Below, one piece after another: positions 26,876 through 35,478 of a stretch of 35,671 nucleotides of DNA. The first letter of the stretch is position 1. Each line of letters starts with the position of its first letter. The DNA lies in contig JAQVRQ010000015.1 of NCBI GenBank assembly GCA_028700975.1, positions 1-35,671 of the forward strand, read 5' to 3'. The position numbers and the translations under genes were made by a program. Source of the stretch: Bacteroidales bacterium. Lineage in GTDB: Bacteria > Bacteroidota > Bacteroidia > Bacteroidales > UBA932. The notes under the pieces were generated by a model. That model saw only the letters and a list, made by a program, of their open reading frames with translations. It was not told where the DNA came from and did no database searches.

Positions 26876-29800
26876 AAGACCCAATAGGTTCGTTTGAAAC
26901 CATAAAAGAAAATTTTATACGCTATGTAAAAACATCGTTCGGAACAAAGTTTGAAGGCGTTGAAAAAGAGCGTTACGATTTGCTGAATTACGACAGAGTT
27001 CTTTATCGTAAACCTTGGATTGAACCATTGCCCGACTATGTTTCAAGTGGGAAAAAAATAAATGACTTAACAGCTGAAGATTTAGGAAATGCTTTGAACG
27101 AAGGAGAAGTCGAAACATTCAAAGGACTTGTAAATACCGGACTTGTAGGGAATTTTCCTTTGCATTCGCACCAAGCGGAAATGTTGAAACAAGCATTGCT
27201 TGGAAATAATTGTATTATCACTTCCGGTACAGGTTCAGGAAAAACAGAATCTTTTTTACTTCCGTTGTTTGCTCAACTTTCAAAAGAACTTGCAAATTGG
27301 ACAGCACCCAATCAACAATCTACAAGCATAAATACTTGGTGGCGTGAAAATGGTGGACTTTCTGCAAAGCAAATTGTCAATACTTCAAATTTCACGTTAA
27401 GCAACGATGTAAGACAACGCAATCACGAAACACGAAAAGCCGGTGTAAGAGCTTTGATTCTCTATCCGATGAACGCTTTGGTGGAAGACCAAATGAGCCG
27501 TTTGCGTAAAGCGTTAGATTCTGACGACACAAGAAATTGGTTGAGCAAAAACACAAACGGAAATAAAATTTATTTTGGACGATACAATGGAAGTTCGCCT
27601 GTTGCCGGTGAGTTGAAGAAAATAAAAGATGACGGTACTTTTGCAATCAACACCAACAAAGTAAAACAACTCAAAGAACAGTTACAGCAAATTGAAACGG
27701 ATTCAAACCGTGTTGCACAATACATTCAACAAACAGGAAAAACAGGAAACGATGCAAAAGATTTAAAATCATTCTTCCAACGCTTAGACGGTGCAGAAAT
27801 GAGAAGTCGTTTTGATATGCAAGTTGCACCACCCGACATTATGATTACAAACTACTCAATGTTGAGCATAATGTTAATGCGTGACATTGACAAAGGAATA
27901 TTTAATGAAACAAAACAATGGTTAGAAGAAAGCGAAAACAATATTTTTCACTTAATCATTGACGAGTTGCACTTATACAGAGGAACGCAAGGAACAGAAG
28001 TTGCATATTTACTCAAACTTGTTCTTAATCGTTTAGGGTTAAATCCTAATCACCCACAATTGCGAATTCTTGCTTCAAGTGCTTCGTTGGAAGCAAAAGA
28101 AGAAACGAAAGAAGGACAGGAAAGCAAGCAGTTTTTGAAGGACTTTTTTGGAACAGAAAAACCGTTCAAAATTATTGAAGGAAAAAATAATCCGATTACC
28201 GCGTTCCCTGAAAATGGAATAAAACTTCCAATAAATCCTTTCAAAGAAATTGCGGAAAAATTTTCGGAAGTAAAAGGAAATATTACTGCCGTAAATTTCA
28301 TTTCAACTTGTGAAGCAAGTGCAACACAACTTGCAACAGCGTTTAATTTACCACAAGAAGGAAACGGAATTTCAAAATTAATTTCAGTAATAATCAATCC
28401 AAGCTTTCAATTAAAAGAACGTTTGTTTTCGCCTTGTCAAGATTACAAAGCAGTTTGTTCAACCCAAGCAAACGGTGATGATGATAACGGAAAATATTTT
28501 GCTGAAACAATTTTTGAAAGAACATCCAATAAAGAAGATTTAGAAAATGCTTTGCGTGGTTTGTTGATTGTAAGAGCGATGTTAGATGAAAAAGAATTTG
28601 AAGACATTGCAAAAACAATTCCTGACGATAGGAAATTACCACGTTTTAGATTTCACTATTTCTTTAGAAACATTGAAGGAATTTGGGCATCTGTTAAACC
28701 AGACGAAATTGACCAGAAATATTCAGACGAAGGAAGGACTGTTGGTAAACTTTATTCAACTACACGAATAAATTCAGAAAAAGGAAACCGTGTTTTAGAA
28801 TTACTCTATTGTGATAATTGTGGAACAACCTTATTTGGTGGTAGCCGATTGGTAACTAGAAATGAATCGGGAAACAACTCTTTTGAAATGCTTCCGATTA
28901 GCCCTAACATTGAAGGTATTCCTGAAAAAACGCCTGCTAAATTGGTTGAAAGGCGAAGTTACCAAGAATACGCTGTATTTTGGGCTTGCGGAAATCAACA
29001 ATACACGCCACACGATGCGGAAGCAGGTATTCCGCAAGTTGGTTGGCGACAACCAACTATGAACGGTTTTAATCAAACTGATTTTCTTGCAGATTGGATT
29101 CCCGCTTCACTGAATTGTATTTCGGGCGACATTGATAATTCACATAACAAGGCGGACGAAAAACCTGAACAATGGATAAAAGGATATTATTTCATCATTA
29201 CAAACAATTCAAATCGCGACATTGCTTTGCCTGATGCAAATGGAAACATTTCTGAGATTGAAACACACAAAGCATTACCAAGCGTTTGTCCAAGCTGTGG
29301 CGTAAATCATCAAAAAAGACGACAAGATTGGAATAAAAATAAAACTTCTTCTATTCGTGGTTTTAGAACCGGTTTCGCTAAAACAACACAAATGTTTGCA
29401 AAGGAATTGATGTATCAACTTCCGAGTAACGAAGCCGAAAGAAAATTAGTTGTTTTTTCTGATAGTCGAGAAGATGCAGCCCAAATTGCAAACGGAATTG
29501 AACGCAATCACTTTTCTGATTTAATGCGTGAAGTTTTAGTCAAAGAATTGCATTCAAACTTGATGTTCCGTTTTAAAATTGTAGATGCTTTTGACAAAGG
29601 CAATACAACAAGAAAACAAGAACTAAAAGAGCAATCGCAAACAATTTTTGATGAAATTGAATTCTTAGTTGAAAATTCCGCTTACACAGGAACAAACGCA
29701 AGCCGCATACGAGAAAAACAAGAAGCAGAAATAAAGTTGAACGAAATCCGTTCGCTGACTTTGAATATAAGAAGTTTAGTTCACATCACAAATTCATTAA

Positions 29801-32800
29801 ATCTTGCACCCCTTATTAAACACTTTGTTGGTTTAGGAATAAATCCAGGCGGTAATGACATTGCTTTACAAACAAGGTTATTGAACAACAATTTTGTTCC
29901 TTGGTATGACCTGATTGATTTTACAAATTTTCAATGGGCTGCTGGTGCAAACCAGGATTACATTGACGCATTGAAAGAAGGTTCATTTGACGGTCTTGCT
30001 ACAATATTTTTCGGTTCGCTGTTTTATTCGTTTGAATCTTCCGCATTGGGATATGTTTGTATAAATCCTGAATTACAGGTTATCACAGACCAAGCAAGAA
30101 CTGTTGCTTTAGCAAAAGATGATTTTTTACAAATCGTAAATTCCACAATCCGGATTTTGGGTGATAAATACAAACACAATAAAGTTGAAGATGCAAGTCC
30201 ATTCAACTTTACGCAATACAACGATTTTCCCGGACAAGTCAAAAAATACATTCGTGCAGTTGAAACAAGGTATTCAAAAAATCAAAACGAAATTGGCGAT
30301 GCCGTTTTTAATACGCTTTCAACAAGTAGTTTATTGAGAGGCGACACAGGCATTCAAATTGAAAACCTATTTATCAAAGTGGCACGTTCAACGGATTCAA
30401 TTTGGACAAGTCAAAGAGGAAGCAGACCTCACTTGCATTTTAGTGGTGGAATTTGCACTCATTCTGTTACGTCACTGCAACAGCAACCGGACAGAATTTG
30501 TGATGATGTTTGGAAAGAAAATTATCTTTCTTACAACGCCATTAAGCAACAACGTGAACCAATCCGTTTGCATTGCGAAGAACTCACCGGACAAACAGAT
30601 GACCAATTTGAAAGACAAAGACATTTCAGAAATATCATATTACCAGATGAAGGCAACAAACAAGTCAAAACAATAGACTTATTGAGCGTAACAACAACAC
30701 TTGAAGTTGGTGTTGATATCGGTGCATTGCAAGCCGTGATGTTGGGTAATATGCCACCGCAACGTTTCAACTATCAACAAAGAGTTGGTCGTGCAGGACG
30801 TAGAGGACAAGCTTATTCCGTTATTTTGACATTTTGTAGAGGTAGAAGCCACGATGAGTTTTACTTTGCTAACCCTCAAAAAATTACAGGCGATGCTCCA
30901 CCAACGCCTTTCTTGACAATGGGACAAGAAAGGATTTTTAAACGTTTGCTTGCAAAAGAAATTTTTCGCAAAGCATACGTTGAAAAAGAAATTGACATTA
31001 CTTCAGATGATAAATCAAGTGTTCACGGAGAATTTGGTTCAGTTGATAGTTGGACGATTTACAAACCTGAAATTTCTAATTGGATAAATGAAAACAGAAC
31101 TGTCATCGAACAAACAGTAGATGCATTACTAACGCCACAGCTAAAAGACAAGAAAGATGAATTTGTAAATTGGGTTGCAGATACAACAACGCCAAATGGT
31201 TTAATTGAAAAAGCAGAAAGCATTATCAATAATGAAGAAATTGCAAGTAATGACATTTCTGAAAAATTTGCCGAAGGCGGAATTTTGCCAATGTTTGGAA
31301 TGCCGACCACAGTTAAAAACTTGTACCACGGTATAAACAGGAAACCAGAACCACTCTCAATTGACAGAGCACAAGCAATGGCAATTTATGAATTTGCACC
31401 GGGATCACAGAAAACAAAAGACAAAGCTATTCATCAAGTAATTGGTTTTACAAGCGATTTTATCAAGGTTCACAATGGCATTAAAAATGCTGACACAGTC
31501 AATCAACTTCCCTTTTCACTTAACCGTTGGTTTGTACGCTGTAGGGCTTGCGGATTTTTTGAAACGTATTCGGAAGAACGAAAAGCAGAATTGGAAAGTC
31601 AAAGTGAATTTGATGTTTGTCCAAATTGTGGTGAAGACAATCCGAATAAATATCAACCGCCATTTAAACTGAAATCGCCAAGAGCATACAGAACAAATCT
31701 TTCAGCCGGAAGCGACACAAAAGATGATTCTGAATTTTTGCTTTCACGTCCGCCAATTTTTGCAGAGAAAACAGGTTCAGCAAACGTAGAAACTATAAGT
31801 AACGCTTCAATTTCTATTTCTGATAATGATGTTACTTGGCGTGTGAATACAAATTCAGATAAATTTTTTACAGGACGACTTTACAATACAAATAACCGTT
31901 TTCCTTTTAATTCAAATGGATATTGGTTCAATAACCAATGGTTATTAAATGACTTTGCAACAAATGTCCCTGATGAAAATGGCTATTCTATGCTTATACA
32001 GCAAATCGTAACAAGTGCAGACGAGCAAATTGCGTTAGCGAGCAATAAAAACACAGAGATATTCAGAATTGCACCAGCAAATGTTTCGTATGAACTTGAC
32101 TTAAATATGTTTTTTAGCGAAACAGATTTGCCACACGTCAAAGCACAAAATAACGGAGTGCGTTCCGGTTATTATTCCGCTGCATTTTTACTTCAAAGAA
32201 TTTTAGCAGACAAACTTGATGTTGACCCAACAGAAATTGAAATTGCTGATATTTCAATGAAAGAACTTGAAGACGGAAGAAGAATTGCTGAAATTATCTT
32301 GACTGATGAATTACCAAACGGTTCGGGCTTCGTAAGATTTTTATACAAAAACCTTGCAAACATTCTTTCAGAATCCATAAATCCAAGCAATGCGAATAGT
32401 TATTTAGGGAAAATTCATTCGGAAACTCATCAAGGGAAATGTGATGATGCTTGTTATGATTGTTTGAAAGTTTTCCGGAATATGAATTATCATAGTTTGC
32501 TTGATTGGCGTTTAGGTATATCAATGCTTCGTGTAATGAATGATTCAACTTTTGTTTGCGGTGCGGACGGAAATTTCAACTTTGTTGAATTGCAGAATTG
32601 GTTTGCATTTGCAACGGAATTAAGAAATGCTTTTGCTCAAAGTTTTGGTTTCTCAAATACAGCCGAGATAAATGGTTTGCCAATTATCAAATTTGGAAGA
32701 AATCAAAGAAACGTGATAATGATTGTTCACCCATTTTGGAATATGAGAAATTTCACGGAAGCAAATTGGTTGGCGGAAATTTACAATGAAATAAAAGAAC

Positions 32801-32895
32801 ATACAGAAAGTAATGGTGGAAAAATTAGCATAATTGACACATTTAACTTGCATCGCAGACCAGGTTGGTGTTATGAAAAATTGATTGAGAGATGA
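26872..32895 (+). CDS. Giant SF2 helicase with C-terminal DUF1998-like domain (DruE-like)
   Basis: Walker A ITSGTGSGKTESFLLPL, LILYPMNALVEDQ, DELH box IIDELHLYRGTQGTE, ILASSASL, VVFSDSREDAAQIANG, TTLEVGVDIGALQAVMLGNMPPQRFNYQQRVGRAGRRGQ; Cys pairs CDNCG, CPSCG, CRACG, CPNCG; C-terminal CDDACYDCLKVFRNMNYHSLLDWRLG. Confidence 0.92.
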   Translation: MKDPIGSFETIKENFIRYVKTSFGTKFEGVEKERYDLLNYDRVLYRKPWIEPLPDYVSSGKKINDLTAEDLGNALNEGEVETFKGLVNTGLVGNFPLHSHQAEMLKQALLGNNCIITSGTGSGKTESFLLPLFAQLSKELANWTAPNQQSTSINTWWRENGGLSAKQIVNTSNFTLSNDVRQRNHETRKAGVRALILYPMNALVEDQMSRLRKALDSDDTRNWLSKNTNGNKIYFGRYNGSSPVAGELKKIKDDGTFAINTNKVKQLKEQLQQIETDSNRVAQYIQQTGKTGNDAKDLKSFFQRLDGAEMRSRFDMQVAPPDIMITNYSMLSIMLMRDIDKGIFNETKQWLEESENNIFHLIIDELHLYRGTQGTEVAYLLKLVLNRLGLNPNHPQLRILASSASLEAKEETKEGQESKQFLKDFFGTEKPFKIIEGKNNPITAFPENGIKLPINPFKEIAEKFSEVKGNITAVNFISTCEASATQLATAFNLPQEGNGISKLISVIINPSFQLKERLFSPCQDYKAVCSTQANGDDDNGKYFAETIFERTSNKEDLENALRGLLIVRAMLDEKEFEDIAKTIPDDRKLPRFRFHYFFRNIEGIWASVKPDEIDQKYSDEGRTVGKLYSTTRINSEKGNRVLELLYCDNCGTTLFGGSRLVTRNESGNNSFEMLPISPNIEGIPEKTPAKLVERRSYQEYAVFWACGNQQYTPHDAEAGIPQVGWRQPTMNGFNQTDFLADWIPASLNCISGDIDNSHNKADEKPEQWIKGYYFIITNNSNRDIALPDANGNISEIETHKALPSVCPSCGVNHQKRRQDWNKNKTSSIRGFRTGFAKTTQMFAKELMYQLPSNEAERKLVVFSDSREDAAQIANGIERNHFSDLMREVLVKELHSNLMFRFKIVDAFDKGNTTRKQELKEQSQTIFDEIEFLVENSAYTGTNASRIREKQEAEIKLNEIRSLTLNIRSLVHITNSLNLAPLIKHFVGLGINPGGNDIALQTRLLNNNFVPWYDLIDFTNFQWAAGANQDYIDALKEGSFDGLATIFFGSLFYSFESSALGYVCINPELQVITDQARTVALAKDDFLQIVNSTIRILGDKYKHNKVEDASPFNFTQYNDFPGQVKKYIRAVETRYSKNQNEIGDAVFNTLSTSSLLRGDTGIQIENLFIKVARSTDSIWTSQRGSRPHLHFSGGICTHSVTSLQQQPDRICDDVWKENYLSYNAIKQQREPIRLHCEELTGQTDDQFERQRHFRNIILPDEGNKQVKTIDLLSVTTTLEVGVDIGALQAVMLGNMPPQRFNYQQRVGRAGRRGQAYSVILTFCRGRSHDEFYFANPQKITGDAPPTPFLTMGQERIFKRLLAKEIFRKAYVEKEIDITSDDKSSVHGEFGSVDSWTIYKPEISNWINENRTVIEQTVDALLTPQLKDKKDEFVNWVADTTTPNGLIEKAESIINNEEIASNDISEKFAEGGILPMFGMPTTVKNLYHGINRKPEPLSIDRAQAMAIYEFAPGSQKTKDKAIHQVIGFTSDFIKVHNGIKNADTVNQLPFSLNRWFVRCRACGFFETYSEERKAELESQSEFDVCPNCGEDNPNKYQPPFKLKSPRAYRTNLSAGSDTKDDSEFLLSRPPIFAEKTGSANVETISNASISISDNDVTWRVNTNSDKFFTGRLYNTNNRFPFNSNGYWFNNQWLLNDFATNVPDENGYSMLIQQIVTSADEQIALASNKNTEIFRIAPANVSYELDLNMFFSETDLPHVKAQNNGVRSGYYSAAFLLQRILADKLDVDPTEIEIADISMKELEDGRRIAEIILTDELPNGSGFVRFLYKNLANILSESINPSNANSYLGKIHSETHQGKCDDACYDCLKVFRNMNYHSLLDWRLGISMLRVMNDSTFVCGADGNFNFVELQNWFAFATELRNAFAQSFGFSNTAEINGLPIIKFGRNQRNVIMIVHPFWNMRNFTEANWLAEIYNEIKEHTESNGGKISIIDTFNLHRRPGWCYEKLIER

Positions 32896-33965
32896 TGAAT
32901 AAAATTGGAGAAACAAATTTTAAGGAAATCAAACGTATTTCGCCAAGCCAATTTTATTCAATGAAAAATTGTGCTTACAAATCATTATTGGCAGAAGCGT
33001 TTGACAAGAAGCCTTTACTTCCACTTTCGCCAAATGCCTATTTCGGAACAGTACTGCACAAAATGCTTGAACTGATTGCAAAGGGAATTGTGAAAAGTGA
33101 AGATGATTTTAATGCGGAATTTGACAAGCAAGTGAAAGCACTTGAAGAAGATTTGCAACAAAAAGGTTTTGGTTTTTTTGTTCCTTTAAAAATTAAGTTG
33201 CGAAATTTTGGATTGAAAAAAATTCAACTAAAAAAGCATTTGCGAAGCGAATCTGAAAAAATAACAAGTTTAGGTAACATTAAATTTTATTCTGAAAAAT
33301 GGTTTGAATCAAACGACAAATTGATTGGCGGAAAAGTTGATTTAGTGATTGAAAACGGAAGCGAAATTGAAATAATTGATTTTAAAACCGGAGCAATCAC
33401 ACAAGATTGTTTAGATGATGAAGGCGAAATTTATTCAGATGTAAAGATTGAATACAAAGAACAACTTAAACTTTATGCATACTTGTATTTTGAAAACACA
33501 AACATGTTTCCAACGGATTTGAGTTTGGTTGATTTAGCGAAGCAAAAATTTCCGGTTGAATTTTCAGAACAAGAATGTAAATCGCTTTTTGATGAAGCAA
33601 AAAGCCTTTTAAAATCTACTAATGATAGTATAAAAACAAAATCATTTTCAGCAAATCCAAAACAAGAAAATTGCAAGTATTGCCTTTACAGACCGGCTTG
33701 TTCTTTCTTTCATAAGAAACTTGAAACAGATTTTTCTTTCAACGATGTGTTGAGTGAAATTAAAGACGTGAAGAAATTTCAGAATGGAAATGTGAGTTTA
33801 TTTTTACAATATGGAAATAAGAATTTAACCATTAAAAATTTTGCTGTCGAAGAATTTGACAAGCTAAATAATCACAAGAACAAACAAATTAGAATTTATA
33901 ATTTGAGAAAGGAAGCAGCCGAATTTGTTTATTCTGTGACCGACACAACAATGATTTATGAATAA
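32892..33965 (+). CDS. PD-(D/E)XK (RecB/Cas4-like) nuclease with predicted Fe-S cluster
   Basis: SPSQFYSMKNCAYKSL, FGTVLHKMLE, GGKVDLVIENGSEIEIIDFKTG, EQLKLYAYLYFEN, ENCKYCLYRPAC (C-x2-C-x5-C). Confidence 0.87.
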   Translation: MMNKIGETNFKEIKRISPSQFYSMKNCAYKSLLAEAFDKKPLLPLSPNAYFGTVLHKMLELIAKGIVKSEDDFNAEFDKQVKALEEDLQQKGFGFFVPLKIKLRNFGLKKIQLKKHLRSESEKITSLGNIKFYSEKWFESNDKLIGGKVDLVIENGSEIEIIDFKTGAITQDCLDDEGEIYSDVKIEYKEQLKLYAYLYFENTNMFPTDLSLVDLAKQKFPVEFSEQECKSLFDEAKSLLKSTNDSIKTKSFSANPKQENCKYCLYRPACSFFHKKLETDFSFNDVLSEIKDVKKFQNGNVSLFLQYGNKNLTIKNFAVEEFDKLNNHKNKQIRIYNLRKEAAEFVYSVTDTTMIYE

Positions 33966-35085
33966 GAGTAGAGAACATAAAATTCCGATACTTTCTTTTT
34001 TTTCAGGAGGAGGTTTTATGGATATGGGATTTGAACAAGCCGGGTTTGAGGTAATTTGGACAAATGAATTTGATGAAACTTTCGCCAAACTTCACGCTGC
34101 CGGTATGACTTCGTGGAGAAAATCGCAGGGCAATGGAATAAAAGCAGAAATATTCAATGCGAAATCAATCACAGAAGTAAAATCAGAAGAAATTGTTTCA
34201 GAAGCGTTTCCAAACGGAAAACCCGAACACTTTGGAATGATTGGAGGACCGCCTTGTCAGGACTTTAGTATGAATGGTTCATTAAAAGGTTTTGGCGGAG
34301 AAAGAGGAAAACTTACAATTGTATACTTTGATAAAATCTTGGAATTAAAACCAACGTTCTTCGTTATGGAAAATGTTACCGGTTTAACAAAGAGAAAAGA
34401 CACAAAAGAGTATTTACAAACGCTATTGAAGCGTGTTGAAAAAGAATACTACGTTGATCACGAAAACCTAAATTCGTTGAATTATGGTGTTCCGCAACAC
34501 AGAGAACGTGTATTTTTTGTAGGTATTAGAAAAGATTGTATGAGCAAAAAAGCCATTGAAAAAGCACCGTTTGGTAAATGGTTTCCTTTTCCTGTAAACG
34601 AAAAATATCACGATTCTGCGACAAAGTATAATTGGGGAAAACAAATACCTTTTGGGAACAAATTGAAAAAACCAGAAGATGTTCCTTTTGAATTGTGTGT
34701 TGAAAGCTGTTTAGTACCAAATAGTAAAATTGATATTATTCCGAATGCAAATGAGGTCTTTACCTTGCACAAGCATTTAAGCGAGTTAAGTAAAATAGCT
34801 GAAGGAGAAACAAATAGACCATCTTTTAAACGATTACACCGCTATAAATATAGCCCAACAGCTTGTTATGGAAACAATGAAGTTCATTTACACCCGTATT
34901 TAAATAGGCGTTTATCTGCGAGGGAGGCTCTAAGAATACAAGGTGTGCCTGATGAATATATACTTCCGCCAGAAATTTCATTATCTAAGAAATTTAAAAT
35001 GATTGGTAATGGCGTTCCTGTTCCATTAGCTAAAGCAGTAGCAGAATCATTAAAAGACTTTTTATTAACAAATGAAATCATATAA
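33958..35085 (+). CDS. DNA (cytosine-5) methyltransferase
   Basis: ILSFFSGGGFMDMGFEQAGFEVIWTNE, GGPPCQDFS, FFVMENVTGL, NYGVPQHRERVFFVGI, LSAREALRIQGVPDEYI, MIGNGVPVPLAKAVAES. Confidence 0.95.
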   Translation: MNKSREHKIPILSFFSGGGFMDMGFEQAGFEVIWTNEFDETFAKLHAAGMTSWRKSQGNGIKAEIFNAKSITEVKSEEIVSEAFPNGKPEHFGMIGGPPCQDFSMNGSLKGFGGERGKLTIVYFDKILELKPTFFVMENVTGLTKRKDTKEYLQTLLKRVEKEYYVDHENLNSLNYGVPQHRERVFFVGIRKDCMSKKAIEKAPFGKWFPFPVNEKYHDSATKYNWGKQIPFGNKLKKPEDVPFELCVESCLVPNSKIDIIPNANEVFTLHKHLSELSKIAEGETNRPSFKRLHRYKYSPTACYGNNEVHLHPYLNRRLSAREALRIQGVPDEYILPPEISLSKKFKMIGNGVPVPLAKAVAESLKDFLLTNEII

Positions 35086-35177
35086 ATCCCTCAATATTTT
35101 GCAAGCACATTGCCAAAGCCCCACGAGCCAACGCTCAGTCCAAACTTTGTCAAAGAGCTTGCAAAGCCAACGCAAGA

Positions 35178-35196
35178 AAAATTGTTTTTAAAAAAT
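35178..35196. repeat. Inverted copy of the 23906-23924 element, downstream of the defence operon
   Basis: AAAATTGTTTTTAAAAAAT is the exact reverse complement of ATTTTTTAAAAACAATTTT (23906-23924). Confidence 0.85.
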
Positions 35197-35324
35197 TTCC
35201 CGACCCTTCAAAAAAATAAAAAACGCAACGCACAACCCGACACAGACAGGCAAAAAAGCAAACAGACAATGACACTGAAACCCAACATTGACAATGTTTT
35301 ACAAGGACGGACGACAGAACACCA

Positions 35325-35464
35325 GCTGCCAACAGCACCTATACGCAAGTGGGGGTTCAGTGCTTCGGTTGACAAATTATCGTATATTTGAACTGTAGTT
35401 CTTCGTAGGAAAGTTTAGTGCAAGAAAGCCCCCACCTGCGTATAGCTGCAAAACGTTGTGTGTC
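35325..35464. repeat. attC-like imperfect palindrome 2
   Basis: Arms 35335-35355 GCAcCTATACGCAaGTGGGGG and 35429-35449 CCCCCACcTGCGTATAGcTGC (19/21 complementary); flanked by GCTGCCAAC (35325-35333) and GTTGTGTGTC (35455-35464). Confidence 0.78.
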
Positions 35465-35478
35465 ATTAAAGAAACGAG

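Noticed and set aside
26915-33676. Numerous short antisense ORFs within the helicase/nuclease genes
   Set aside because: All lie opposite strongly supported coding sequence and have no recognisable domains or independent context.
35110-35391. 93-aa ORF after the methyltransferase
   Set aside because: It overlaps the inverted repeat block and attC-like site 2, with no recognisable domain. Most likely noncoding cassette tail.
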